From: Tribonema minus
Taxonomy: Eukaryota > Sar > Xanthophyceae > Tribonematales > Tribonemataceae
Assembly: GCA_017506865.1 (NCBI GenBank)
Contig: JAFCMP010000527.1
Span: forward strand, 1-64,000
DNA length: 64,000 nucleotides
Direction: 5' to 3'
The translations under genes and the position numbers were made by a program. Positions 1 to 12,031 of this stretch are shown here, piece by piece; position 1 is the stretch's first letter; each line of letters opens with the position of its first letter. Below the pieces are notes generated by a model that was given only the letters and a program-made list of their open reading frames with translations, ran no database searches and was not told where the DNA came from.

Positions 1-573
1 CCTAACCCTAACCCTAACCTAACCTAACCCTAACCCTAACCCTAACCCTAACCCTAACCCTAACCCCCCCCCTAACCCTAACCCTAACCCTAACCCTAAC
101 CCTACCCCTAACCCTAACCCTAACCCTAACCCTAACCCTAACCCTAACCCTAACCCTAACCCTACCCTAACCCTAACCCTAACCCTAACCCTAACCCTAA
201 CCCTAACCCTAACCCTAACCCTAACCCTAACCCTAACCCTAACCCTAACCCTAACCCTAACCCTAACCCTAACCCTAACCCTAACCCTAACCCTAACCCT
301 AACCCTAACCCTAACCCTAACCCTAACCCTAACCCTAACCCTAACCCTAACCCTAACCCTAACCCTAACCCTAACCCTAACCCTAACCCTAACCCTAACC
401 CTAACCCTAACCCTAACCCTAACCCTAACCTAACCCTAACCCTAACCCTAACCCTAACCCTAACCCTAACCCTAACCCTAACCCTAACCCTAACCCTAAC
501 CCTAACCCTAACCCTAACCCTAACCCTAACCCTAACCCTAACCCTAACCCTAACCCTAACCCTAACCTAACCC

Positions 574-610
<37 letters not shown>

Positions 611-661
611 CCCTAACCCTAACCCTAACCCTAACCCTAACCCTAACCCTAACCCTAACCC
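1..661. repeat. Telomere, CCCTAA repeats at the chromosome end
   Basis: About 110 copies of CCCTAA run to position 661, with the C-rich strand on +, as expected for the left end of a chromosome (TTAGGG added to the 3' end of the other strand). Most units are perfect. Irregular ones occur near 16-27 (CCTAA), 61-71 (a run of C), 100-106, 158-165, 425-431 and 562-592. The inner boundary is abrupt at 661/662. Confidence 0.98.
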
Positions 662-910
662 TGACAGAGGACCACCATGGCGAGGGGCCCTGGCATCTCG
701 TGCAAGTAAGAGGCGATCCCCATCCAGCGCCAGCTTCTCCTGCCGGCTGGCTGCTGGTGTCATAGACAACGCACCCCAAAGCGCTAGGACACCTGCTCTA
801 TCACGTCCTAGGTTCTTCCGCACGTTCATATCGCCAAGGCCGCTAGCCAAATGGCTGAGGACACCCCTTCCTGTGACACACTCAGCAATCGTTTGTCTGT
901 GCCCGTCCAA
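662..910 (-). pseudogene. Open reading frame running into the telomere, possible truncated gene remnant
   Basis: On the minus strand a frame stays open from an ATG at 908-910 for 83 codons and then reads straight into the telomeric repeat, where it becomes a Leu-Gly repeat. The non-telomeric part has mixed composition and ends abruptly at the first TTAGGG unit. This fits a gene cut by a chromosome break and healed by telomere addition, but an open frame of this length can also arise by chance in GC-rich DNA. The product is not recognised. Confidence 0.25.
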
Positions 911-1177
911 GGTGCGCGGAGCCTGTGTATTAAAAAAGGGGGTAGAGATGTTGGTATGCAGAGTGCTTTAGACATTTGTCCATGCATACCGCAGCACTGC
1001 AAGGTTTGCATTGAGTCTCGAGTCACAGCAGCTGCGCCCCTGAAAGGCTGATTGCTCTGCCAGGTCTACCTGTGGCCACAGGCGCAGTCATGCCATGCAA
1101 ACGCGTACAGCAACATGCGTCACACACAAAGGTCCAGCCCACGTGCTCAGGGTTAATACCGCAGACATGAGGCAGAT

Positions 1178-1564
1178 TCAATTGCCATGATGATTAACGT
1201 TATACGCACTTGCCATCACCCGCTCAAGTGGAACCGGCAGGTAGCGTAAGTGCAAGCAAGCAGCCTCGATGAAGTCTACCTGAGGCTGACCATCCTCCGT
1301 TTCCCCTGTGTCATCCATGAGGGGATCGTAGACTTCCTCGGATTCGGTCGCCTCAGCGTCAGATTGCCACTCGTCATCGGAGTCAGCCTCGGCCACTGTT
1401 GAGTGGTTCTCGTCGCTGCAGTCTGACTCGGCGGGGTCAGGGTCCTGCATCGTGGGCCGCCGGCCCTGTGTGGCATTCATGCGGCGCCTGGCTGGTTGGG
1501 TCTCCTCTCTTTCATCTTGCTCATCAGGACTGTGCCTCGTTGGTGATCCAGAACTCGATGGTGA
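1178..1564 (-). CDS. Acidic hypothetical protein, C-terminal exon
   Basis: A minus-strand exon with a good acceptor (polypyrimidine tract, then CTGCAG at 1565-1570) and an open frame of 128 codons to a stop at 1178. The translated piece begins SPSSSGSPTRHSPDEQDERE, is rich in Asp, Glu and Ser through its middle (for example ADSDDEWQSDAEATESEE), and ends in a less acidic stretch containing CLHLRYLPVPLERVMASAY. No domain is recognised. It lies just downstream of the USP-like gene on the same strand. It could be that gene's tail if the stop at 2089 is skipped by splicing, or a separate gene. Upstream exons were not found. Confidence 0.4.
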   Translation of the reverse strand, partial: SPSSSGSPTRHSPDEQDEREETQPARRRMNATQGRRPTMQDPDPAESDCSDENHSTVAEADSDDEWQSDAEATESEEVYDPLMDDTGETEDGQPQVDFIEAACLHLRYLPVPLERVMASAYNVNHHGN

Positions 1565-2088
1565 CTGCAGAACACCAAGATGGGGGGCATTGTCTTACTG
1601 TTATCCCAGGTATAACCCTGAGCACACACATGATTGAACCACACAGGATTGCTTGGTCTTGCACCATGTGCCAGGCACAAAGGGGCATTCACCAATGACA
1701 CCCATGCAGGGCAGCGGTGCATCTGCATCAGACAGGCACCACCATACACACGCTTACACATGCGGCCAAGCACTGCTTCTGGCGGGTATGACGTCATCGA
1801 TATTTGCTAGTCCCAAGAAACAATCCTCCATGTGTGCTACCATGTCAGACCAAGAGAGATGCAGATTGTGTAACCAGGGACCTATTCTAACCTCGAGCTC
1901 CATTATCCATGTGTGCTATAGCATATACAATCCCAGCCATTTCGGAAAAGGGATGCTTAGAATCGGTAACCAGGGGTTATCCTAGCCTCAAGCTCCATCG
2001 CGTCCTGCCACTACTAGTAGCTCAAATTATATGCATCATGTTGTGCATGTACCTCGGAAGACGGCTCCTGCTGCGAAGTTGCTGCTCC

Positions 2089-5000
2089 TCATGAGGCCGC
2101 CGTGCGGGCACGTCCACGCCGTGACTGGCTGGAAGGGGGGGTTCGTGCTGCTTCTGGGCGGGTGGTCCTCGACGCAGGCGGAGATGTTGTATGCCCGCCT
2201 CTGGACCGACGATTGGGTGCACGCTGCTCCGCCGAAACTGCACCTTTGCTGTACACAGCCAGCGCCCAAGTCTCCGACACGAGCTGCCGCACATGAGTCC
2301 GTGTTGCGGGGGGGGGGGGTCAGGTGCGTGTTGCGGGAACAGCAATGAACAGCACTCGAGGTGTAGGTATGGTGATGGGTTTCTTGTCACCACACACTTA
2401 CGGCAAGAAATGTGATAGACAAGGTAAGGTGACATGCGAAGCTGTGGCAAGTCAGGTGATACTGCGCTGCCAGAACACCTTCCTTGTTTCGAAGGCCACC
2501 TATTGAGTGCCGTTACTGTACCCGCAAACTGATGACAGCCTTCAGCACAGTCTGAAAAAGCAGCACAAATAGTGTGTACAAAAGATCTCACCTCTGTGAA
2601 GCTATGTCCACGGGGGCTGACTTCCCCAAGGTTGAAGTGCACGAAGTTGCCGTCCTCCACCCTACTCCACGTGGTGTAATGGCCGCTTTTGTAGCTGCCA
2701 GAGTCATGCGTATAGCACACAACCGCCTGCAGTTGATACACTGCAGGCAAAACGTAATCACAAAGAAAAAACTAAGACCTGGTACATCAACTGCACTACA
2801 GAGCTAGACCACGAAACCCAACCAATAAGCTTACTTTTGCTACGTCCTAGATGCCGCTCAACGATCTCGAAGGGCCAAAGTTATGCCAGCTCATATGCAA
2901 AACGTCAGTGTGGTAGACTGCCGACCCTGTTTCGTTCAACGGGTCACCCACAGCAATAGGCCAGCGATATTGTGGGGGCTGCAACAACGCCGCTTGTTGC
3001 GCGATAGAGGAGCTGGTAAATGTACATGGATGCTGCTTGACTAACGACCAGCACACACTGATGCCGGGTGCGCGCTTCATTGGCAGAATAAAGTGTTGCA
3101 TTTCAAGCGCCACGTCGCTTGTGATATGCAGCAAGTATGCAAAGCTCGGAGCTTACATGACAGCAGAGGGCCTGTGTGCACGTGCAGGTGAAGCCTAGGA
3201 GCAGATACAAGTATACATATGTTTTGGAATGATTGAAACACGTTGTTCAAGACCTTGATGCCCGTGTTGATGTGTAACAGTGTTGGCAAGACAACGCTCA
3301 CTGGCTGAGATTGCCGCGTGTTACATGCATATCTGGCTGCAGCTACCATGTACTACAGAAGCTACACCTGACCGTGTGTGTATGACATATACCGTAGTAC
3401 GGCATATACCGCAGTCACTGGCATGAAATGTGATGTCATCGTATGAACATGTAACCCTAACTCCAATCTGTTCAGTAAGCACTAACCCTAGGCGCATATG
3501 CGCGTGCTCATGCATCACCTTCATGTTGCTGAGCAAGGCAAGACACTTCATCATTCGGCGCGCTCGCCGCATGCAGCTCGTCCACGCGTAATGCTGGCGG
3601 AACTTGTGCCCACTCGCTCACCTGCATCATCACGTCATCGATGAGTGCGGGTAGTAGTATGAGGGTTTTGAGGAAAAGCGGGAAGCTAAACACTCAGATC
3701 AGGCAGAGAGGTATCGGCCCAGTATCCATTGCATGTCAGAGCGCCGATGCAGTTCTTGCAAAGCGTCCTGGCCTGAAGACAACTACTGCTGCACCCATAT
3801 ATGAGCACGAAAAACTGGGTCTACAAGTTCCTTGGCAGCGACGCTGCAGTACGGACGGTCCTGACGCAGTCAGACGGGCTCACAAACATGCAGTGTGTGA
3901 GGTCTGCACCTGTGGGGTACAGCGTCACCACCAGGTCTGGGATACCCAGCTGATGTCTGGCAGAAGTGCAGGAAAGTGGGCTGTTCAATCCGAGGCGCGT
4001 GCAGAAATGGGCCAGGGTTATTCGAGATATCAATACTGCCTAGCCTGGGAGCAGATTCAGGCTTATGAGACTCCAGGTACAGTGATGTAAGTTATACTTA
4101 ACACAACAATTGACAAAGCTCAGCAGGGTGCCGCATGACAGTTTAGTGACTTACCCTGTCGGTTTCGACACCAGGAGTCATAAATCCATGGCATCGTAGG
4201 ATCACAGTGTCAGGGTACCAGGTGGCTGTCCCCTCGTAAGGCAAAATCAACCTGCACAGAGAATACAGAAATGAGCTCGCCTGAATCTTGCTTTGAGCTG
4301 TGCGGGCACATGACGTCATGTTGACCGTGTGCCTCGCCTTGACACCAGGGTTGAGTTAATGTTGGGTTGGTAACACCATAATTGGCACCAGGGTCAGGGT
4401 TAGTATCACCAGGGTTAGACCAGGGTTTTCGCCAGGGTTGGTTAGTATCACCAGTGTTAGGGTTAGGGTTGGTTGATTGGGGTTGGGGTTAGAGTTAGGG
4501 TCTGGTGGACAATTTTAACCAACAGAGTGCAGAAACCAGCAGTTCTTCTTCTTCATCAATGATGCGAACACGTACAACAGCTGCGGTGCACATGTATGTA
4601 TGAACCCAACCAACCAGGCTGGCCCAAGCGCTGAAACTGCCTACGCGCACTGACCCTATGGCAACTCAGCTCCCATGGTCCAGGAACACAATGCAGATCA
4701 TCATGGGCCACACTTGCTGGCCTACAGGCACAGTAAGGGCAATCGCGCGCTTGCGGTGATGCTATGTCATACCTGTACTGTGCGGTTGCGCTCACGCCCC
4801 TCCTAGGCGGAACCACAATAAAGCCAAGGTAGTAGCTGGACGTCACAAAACGCTCGTGGCAAGCTCCTGTAGGCACGATATCGCGCCAACAAACACCGCG
4901 GGATCTAAACGGGCACTCTCGAAGAGGTATCCTTTGCAGCACCGCCTGTCATTTGCAGCGAGCATGGATGTCATGGAAGGTGTCACTTTCAAAATGCGCT

Positions 5001-7056
5001 CAAGCCTAGCAGGAGCGTGGTAGTGGGATACGCGAGATACGCACGCCAATTGTGTCAGAATTAGCAATAGTGTTGAAATCCATGATGCAGCGCATTAACC
5101 ATGCAACGCAGTAACTGGCCTGCCTGCGGCAGTGCGACAACGTCGAGACGCTCTAAAAGCATCTGTACACCTTCTTGCAGCTGAACACGCGCTTGTGGCA
5201 TGCTGGCCTGTTTCAACATGTGCTGCATACATGTGCAATATTGCCCTGTAGCCACTGCAGTAAACAAAAATATGCATGGCAGGACTGCGACTCTAACCCA
5301 TGCATATGCTGGAAGTGACTCACCCCCTAAGTGAGACCACGAATCCTAACCCTATGCGTCTAGCATGCAAGTCGCTGCAGCGTTGAACGAAATTCGACAT
5401 GGTGTGCTTGAGGTCATGACGCATAAGCTCTGTGGCAGCCTCTGAGGAACAGAGTCTCAGACCTGCAACATCTCCATCGCGTCCTGCTGCTCTCCAGTCA
5501 AGTTGACATTCCAGGTGCTTGCATGATCCCTAAAGGTTTTCACGTTCGTCAACAGGCCAGCGAACTCGGATGCGTCAGCTGCTGCATCTCAGACATCTAA
5601 TCTGCATGGGCAGCGCGGGGTGATCACCATAAATAGCATGAAGATACCGCGTGCTTGCTTTTGCAGCCGGTCTGCGCATACATATGACATGTTTAACTGA
5701 TCCAAATGCCATTGACGTTGGTAGGCGTGCATGCCTATTAAGTGTGCTCAGGGCTGGTCCAAAGCCCACTACGAGCAGTTCAACAAATACTTTTCAACGC
5801 TGCCCTGACTCTTCATATATTCATGTGATAAAGTCCAAGTTTTACTGCTGGCATGGTCTACGAGGCTGGTGCATATACCCCTTCGTCAACCCATTCCAGT
5901 CACACAAGTACACAACAACAAAAAATATGCCGTCATCAGCACATTTGCGCAAAGCATGCATGCTGTGACATTGTGACGCAACAAGCAAGAGGCATTGTCA
6001 AAGCCACTACCTTCACGAAGTGTAAAAAGACACATCTATTCCGGTTTGTGCTGAGCCGACAAATGTTGCTGTGGCAAGAGCAGGATTAGCATATGGCGCG
6101 GAACTCAACTGCAACAGCTGCAGGCAGCTCCCATTCACACCAGTGCATACACGCACATGTGAAACAGGCTCCGAAGCTCAGCCACCGCTGCTTGTGCACC
6201 CTCATTTGCCTGGAACTCCCACGTCAGTGGATCCGTGGCTTCTACAGCTGCACGACAGAGCGGGTGGTGATACAGCAGCTGGATGACCGCTATGAGCGGA
6301 CACAGCGTAGCCGCCGTGTTGTTCTTCACACCAATGTACCACGTCCGTTGCGCCACCTGTCGATTGGTAGGTTGGGATTGGGTTGGTGTGAGACGAGGTA
6401 AATTGTGAGCACCATTCTGATGTCACACGGCACACCGTGAAGCGCTCCCTGCAAGCGCAACAAGCGCTACGCACCACATACGCATGTGCGGTAATGTGCA
6501 ATGGGCAGCTAAGGTGCCACTATGCATGCCTGCACTGTTGTGGCTCCCCGGTGTGTCTGTGCTGTGCACATGTGTCACCGCGCAAGCCGTTTGCAACATA
6601 TGCTGAGGAGACTGCGGCCAGAAGCCCATAATAAGCCTTACCCGTATCTACTGCAGGGCCCCTTGTGAATTTAAAGGACATGATGGTGGATGCAAGTCGA
6701 TGTATGAGCCGCTTGCTGCCTAAGCGCAATCGTTCACTGAGGTACCAGCTACACCAACTTGTACCTACAAAGCTGGTAATATCTTAGGGTTAAGCTGTCA
6801 CAGTGACAGCATTGTTGCGCCTGAGATTTGCAGATGTCCACCTCACCCCGCCACTATGCTGTATTGTAGTCTGTGCGATTACAAGGCACAATTTGATTGC
6901 GGCTGTGATGTCGTGTTTTGCGTACGCAGGTGCATCTGGTAGGCACGGCTTACCTCTTCCTCCTCTCCCGCGTCCAACTCTCCCTCATGCTCCGCATTGT
7001 TGTCTGCATCCGATGTGTCGCTCACGCTCCCTGTCAACCGCACCCCGCTGCTCATA
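2089..7056 (-). CDS. Ubiquitin-specific protease (USP/UCH family) homologue, multi-exon
   Basis: Minus-strand gene read from exons. 7056-6954: acidic leader, probable ATG at 7055, donor GTAAGC. 6356-6141: Cys box WYIGVKNNTAATLCPLIAVI followed by QLLYHHPLCRAAV. 5581-5463: GEQQDAMEMLQ, matching the family QQDA motif. 5162-5100: MLLERLDVVAL. 4945-4773: finger-like piece with RGVCWRDIVPTGACHERF. 4251-4155: WYPDTVILRCHGF, like the family 'LP..L..LKRF' stretch. 2740-2592: His box VVCYTHDSGSYKSGHYTTW. 2283-2089: LVSETWALAVYSKG and the stop. USPs cleave ubiquitin from proteins. Catalytic Cys and His are present, but the Cys box lacks the usual GNTCYMNS wording, so activity is uncertain. One or more exons between 4155 and 2740 are unresolved, and the phase between 6141 and 5581 does not match, so a small exon is probably missing there. 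Confidence 0.72.
4345..4502 (+). repeat. Degenerate TTAGGG-like interstitial repeats, inverted relative to the telomere
   Basis: GGGTTAG/GGGTTGG-type units are mixed with 'AGTATCACCAGGGTTAG'-like units. The G-rich strand is on +, opposite to the chromosome-end repeat. It looks like an old, mutated telomeric or telomere-derived tract. Isolated CTAACCCT motifs also occur near 3453, 3483 and 5346. It falls inside an intron of the USP-like gene. Confidence 0.6.
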
Positions 7057-7229
7057 CTGTGCAGACAACAACAGCACCTTTGCTGGACCCCTCGCAAGTG
7101 CTGGTGCCGAAGCCGCTTGCTTACTGCTCCAACGCTGGCCTCACCCTGAGTATAAGGAAAAGGGACCAATCACATGTCAGGTGACAGAACTACTGTGCAC
7201 AAACAATTCAAATTCTTTGAGTTGAAGCT

Positions 7230-8640
7230 GCCCCTGGTGTAGCGCTTGTTCAAAATGCAATTAGTACTTCCTGCTTTTGAAGGTGTTGCCTCTCGAACTG
7301 TACGCACATAGAGCACTGCAAACAATCCTGAGCAAAAAAACGCCATGTCATAGTAAAAGGTGCATTCCTGATCCCAGAAAATCTACAATTCTAAATGCAA
7401 AACATCGCCTGCACCCAATCACGCCTCAACTAAAGGACGCACTGCGCCTTACATCAGCACAGACATTGGTCAATCACAGGGCGGTAGGACTGTGGACAAG
7501 TAATACACCAAATGAAGGCAGTTGACGTGGCACCCAGTGAATTGTTCATGATGCATAATTTGAAGTTACGAAGCACCAGCGGTTCGTGGCCTCTCCTTGG
7601 ATGACTGTTGTGAAGCGTGCACTTCCCTACAGCAGGCTGGGCCGCACATAAGCATCGAATTTACATTGCTAATGTTGCTTTCAATGCGCGCGCAAAGAAC
7701 AACCCAGCGCTTGACAGCAAAAGCACTGACTGTGCTGAGGCTGCAGGTCTCGTGACATGCGCCATCGGCCGCCTGAAGCACGGGCACTCGCATTACTCTG
7801 ATCTGCATCCATTCAACTTCCCTGTTCTTTTACATACTTGTTTATTGAGATATGCCTACAGACCGATCCGCTGGGGGTGTTTGCCTCTGCTGCGCGCGGC
7901 AGGCGTGGGCACGGCGATAGGTAGAACGTTTGTCATAGGGGCAGCTGAGAGGCTTGTGGGTCTCGCCAGCTGCCGCAGTGTCGACGCATTCATCATTCTG
8001 CTGTATGTTTTCAACACAGGAAGCGAACTCTATACTATATCGTCGTTGCATTGCCACCGGCACTCCACACATGAGAAAGAAACAGCAGGAGCTGCACATG
8101 TACAAAGGGGCTTGTACGTCAAGCAGCAGACCGCCATGGTAATGTTATCATGCGCTGCTGAACAGATGGTTGACATCATGACATCGTGAACAACAACTCT
8201 GGGAGAGGGACGCCGCTCGCCGCCTTCCTGCACTGCCGATTCTTATGACGTCCGTCGAGGAACACAGCTTTTGTCACACACTATGTGCACGTGCACAGAC
8301 AACCACGAAATACCAAAGTGTTTGCCAGGACTAACCAGCAGTCAGGTATCTGCGCCCTTAGGCGCTGCTCGACCGTCGCGCTTCGCCCCACAGGCCGCCA
8401 CCTCTCTTTTGCGATTTGCCAGACTCTCGCTGTTTCTGGAACACGCCGCAAGGGCGCACGGGCAAGGCAGCTGCAGTTAGCTGCTGCTGCGGATCGCTCC
8501 TGCTAGTCCGCTCTCATGCCAAGCTCTCATGTTGCCTATGCCTGCCAGCTCTCTCTCTCTGGAAAAAAAAAAACACCCCCCGGTTTGCTCCGGCCCCCCC
8601 GGTTTGCTCCAGACCCGACGCCTCCACCCTCCACTACCCT
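7230..8640. other. Subtelomeric interval without a recognised gene
   Basis: Only short open frames on both strands, none with a recognisable domain. Upstream USP exons may lie here, but none was convincing. The right end (8540-8640) is C-rich and leads into the internal telomere-repeat block. Confidence 0.5.
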
Positions 8641-8643
8641 ATA

Positions 8644-8677
8644 CTAACCCTAACCCTAACCCTAACCCTAACCCTAA
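8644..8677 (+). repeat. Interstitial telomere repeat, about 5.5 CCCTAA units, fused to retrotransposon sequence
   Basis: Perfect CCCTAA units in the same orientation as the chromosome-end repeat. The next bases (from 8677) are reverse-transcriptase coding sequence matching the intact element at 46873 onward, so the block sits exactly at the truncation point of the element. Confidence 0.95.
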
Positions 8678-11380
8678 GTGTGGATCGCGCCGCCATTGTG
8701 CGGGGGCTTATGCTCTTCTGTCCGGAGCTGCTCCCGCACTTTGAGTCCGTATACTGCGGCGACACTGCCCCAGAGATGCGACTGGAGGTGAACGGCAAAG
8801 CTCGCATTATCTGCTCCCACCTAGGGTGCCAGCAAGGGGACCCTCTAGGGCCGCTATACTTTGCAGTGGCAGCGGCCTTCCTACTCTTCTACCCTCATGG
8901 AGTAAATGCGACGCCCGGCAGTATGCCGACCTACGGCCACAGCACAGCGGAACCGCCAGCCCCGCACTGTGCTTTCCTGGATGACCTCAACGTGCTGCAA
9001 GCTGCCTATTTCGACGATGCAGCGGCCGCTGGGGTGGCAGAGGTGATCCGCCGGCTGGCGGCAGGGGGCTTACGTGTTCGACCAGACAAGTCGCTGGCCA
9101 TCGCCATGCGCGGCACAGTGTTTGATGAAGCGGCCAGAGCACGCCTGCGCGCCCTTGACATACCGTTTGTGGACGCCACCATGCCAGAGTCCAGTCAGGG
9201 CTTTACATCGGTCGGGGTACCTGTAGGGCACCCAGCCTATGTGCATGCTGCCATGAGCAAGCATCTTGTTGACGCAGGGACGTGGCGATTGTCGTGGCAG
9301 CTGGCTGGAATGGCGCGGCATCCTCTACAGGCAGCACAGTTCATTCTGCGCAGGTCACTGACGAAGCGCATGGGCTTCTTAGCTCGGGTCGTTGACACGG
9401 CTTTGAGTGAGACATGGTTGCACGCGTTTGACGGGTTCTGTGCATGGACGCTCGAACGCATGCTGCACCTGCATGGCTGCGCTACCGCGGCAGCCATGAA
9501 GTCACACCTGCTGGCCGCCTGCACTGCTGGTGACAATGACGAAGCCAGCAGTGGCAGCGTGCTTGTATTGCCGCGCTTGGGCCCGCCAGAACTCACGGAC
9601 ATCGCAGTGCCGCTGCGGGCATCACGGTTGCCGGAGCGACGAGGCGGTCTGGGCATGCCGCTTTTGGGGCTACTGGCACCAGCCGCATACACGGCCCAGG
9701 CATGCACAACACTGCGGCCAGCAATAATTCATGCAACTGTGGCAGCAGGGGCCCTGAGGCTCGGTTACCTGGTACTGACGAACAAGGCGCAGTGACCTGG
9801 TTTGCGCAGCACTCATGCGCAATTTGCAAGGACCAGGGGCTGCCGCCAATCATCGAGGCCGTGCGACGCTCTACGCGAGCGCTGACAGCTGATGGCGGCG
9901 AAAAATCACGCACAGCTGTGGCCGAGCAGCTCCCAGCATCGTTGCTACGGTGGGCAGCAGATACGACGGCCGCAGCGTCGACGCTCCCCACTGCGGTGCA
10001 AGCAATCTACGCCGCAACTGCCGTCACGGAGACGGTGACCACTGAGCCAGCCCCACACACCCACGGCATTGCGCCTGGCGCCGAGGCGGCCGCTGCGGCG
10101 GCGACCGTACTTGGCCCTCAAGCCGCTGCCGCGGCTGCCTCTTCCACGCCCGCTAAGCACAAACTAGCGCGGAAGAAAGCAACTGCAGCGGCGGGCAGGA
10201 GGACGACGACGACGACTGGGAGGCCTATGCTGACGAGATCTGCAGGAAGGTAGTGCCTCGCCGCCGGCGTGGTCACTTCACACACGGACTACAGGCCGGC
10301 CTTTCACATGTTCTTCGACGCCAATACGAGGATTGCCTGGTGAAGGACCTAGATGCTGCCTCGGCTGGTGCCGAGGGCAAGCTGACGCAGGCTGCACCTA
10401 TTCAAGTTGGTGACTCGCGCAACACCAGCCGCCGCCGCCAACAGGCTAGCGCGCAGGTCCTGGCGCAGCTGCGCAGCCAGCGTGCGTCCGGGGCAATGGC
10501 GTGGATGAGCGTGCCACCCGCTACCAATGACCGCCCGGGTACGGCGCCCATGTCCAGTATGACAGCAGCCATGATGATTTTGGTTGCGATCTTCATAGAC
10601 GGGTGGGGCATACAGGGCGAGGTGTGCCCATGGCGGTGCAGTGACGTGAGCCCCACCTCCACGCATGTGATCAGCTGCCCCAGCCAGCACATACGGGGGC
10701 ACAACGCGACACACACTGCCCAAAAACGGTGCCTGCAGCGCATCATGAGACAGCACCATGTCTCTATTGTCCGCAATGAGGATGCTAGCGTCTTCAAGGT
10801 ACCGGGGTATCGGGCGGACACAGTCATTGACCCAGGGTGTCTGCACTTTAGCAGTGCATACCGTAACAAGGGAATAGTGCTAGACACAAGTGTGCGCGCG
10901 CCCACAGCGAGCTCGTACCTGACAGGCAAAACAAATGCCTCGAACACGGACGGCTATGCTGCTGGGGTGGGGGAGGACGCGAAGGTCAAGCACCACACCG
11001 GCACCTTGACGTCATCTTGGGCTTTTGCGCCATTCGTGCAGCAGTCGTACGGACGGCTGGGCAAGCAGACAAGACTTTTTGTCAAGGAGTTGGCAATGCA
11101 TTCAGCACTGTGCTCAGGGGGGGGGGAGGCAGATGTGTTACGCAAGGCCGGGTTAGCTAAGCGTCAGATCCTCATTGAGCTGAGCATGTCGCTGGCGCGG
11201 GAGTTGGCGGAGCGCGTCATGGCGTACACACGCGGAGCGCGAATGCTGGGCTGTGTTGCAGCGCCGGTATCCAAGCTCCTAGGACACAGCGCAGACTAGG
11301 CTGCTGCGTTGACGCAAGCTGTTCGATTGCATAGGCAACCCGGCCTCCCTTGGGCCTTTATAAATACAAGTCCACACGTA
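8677..11380 (+). pseudogene. 5'-truncated non-LTR retrotransposon (family A): RT end, endonuclease and 3' UTR
   Basis: Starts inside RT motif A (SVDRAAIVRGL) and keeps RT motifs B (CQQGDPLGPLYFA) and C (FLDDLNVL), then the zinc-knuckle and endonuclease region to a stop at 11299 and an 80-base 3' UTR. Against the intact copy at 45406-49566 it has a net 8-base insertion near 9765 that gives an early stop at 9793, and a one-base loss near 10157, so ORF2 is broken into three frames. The element belongs to the group whose endonuclease is restriction-enzyme-like (R2/CRE/NeSL type). No poly-A tail is visible; the 3' end is near CAAGTCCAYACGTA. Everything from 9448 onward is the first unit of the tandem array. 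Confidence 0.9.
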
Positions 11381-11953
11381 CTGAGTCAACAAGTTCAGTC
11401 TGTAAGGCTACCTGCACTCTGCTTCACTATACAGTGTAGTAACTCATCATATTATACAAATCTCACAAAGTCATAATCAAGTTCTACACAGCTTAGAGCT
11501 GCATTGCACTCTCTTGTGTGAGCTGAAGGTTGGCCTACATGCTGCTGTCCTGTCCTCTACTGCTTGTGTTTGAATGATATTGAAGTTTATAGTTGGAACG
11601 TCTAAAGGCTGCCTCAGATATTACTTTTCCAAAGAGGCTGACCCAAAATGGCGCTGGTACGACGCTCGTTTCGTTTTTTTTTGCTTTGCATTTTATTATC
11701 TGGAATCTTTTTTAATATTGAACCACTAGGTGAGGACTGAATCCATTACAGAAAGTCCAGAGCCCTGAAAGTTACCTACGGGTTGTCTCACTATGTTGTT
11801 GTGTACTGAGTCAATAAGTTCAGTCTTTAAGACCACCTGCTTTCTGCTTCACTATACAGTGTACTCAGGCTACGACGCTCGGTGGACTTCTGTTACTTGA
11901 CATAATATTATTTGGAATCAGTTCAGAAGTAGAATCACTACCACATAGCCGCA
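11381..11953 (+). repeat. Subtelomeric repeat block inside array unit 1 (further copies at 14172, 16964, 19755)
   Basis: Non-coding block joined to the element 3' end at GTA/CTGAGTCAA. It contains the family hallmarks 'CCAAAGAGGCTGACCCAAAA', 'GAGCCCTGAAAGTTACCTAC' and 'TTCACTATACAGTGTA'. The opening CTGAGTCAA segment occurs twice inside the block. The same family recurs near 31.0-31.5, 35.35-36.66, 38.7-39.25 and 50.98-51.1 kb, always in this orientation. The other three array copies occupy 14172-14744, 16964-17536 and 19755-20327. Confidence 0.85.
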
Positions 11954-12031
11954 GTGTCTCACTCCACACATATCACTACCAAGCAGCCAGAGTGTCTCAT
12001 TCCACACAGCCACAGGCACACCACACACAAG

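Noticed and set aside
425-661. Long Leu-Gly / Arg-Val repeat proteins at the left end
   Set aside because: They are translations of the telomeric repeat, not genes.
5455-5462. A 21-base intron after the QQDA exon (GTCTGAG...CCTCAG)
   Set aside because: Far below the other introns here in size, and the joined frame meets a stop. A longer intron to 5162 fits both phase and family sequence.
10349-10947. Long minus-strand open frames (165 and 181 codons) repeated in each array unit
   Set aside because: They lie opposite the endonuclease coding strand, show no domain, and change only as the plus-strand frame changes: shadow frames.
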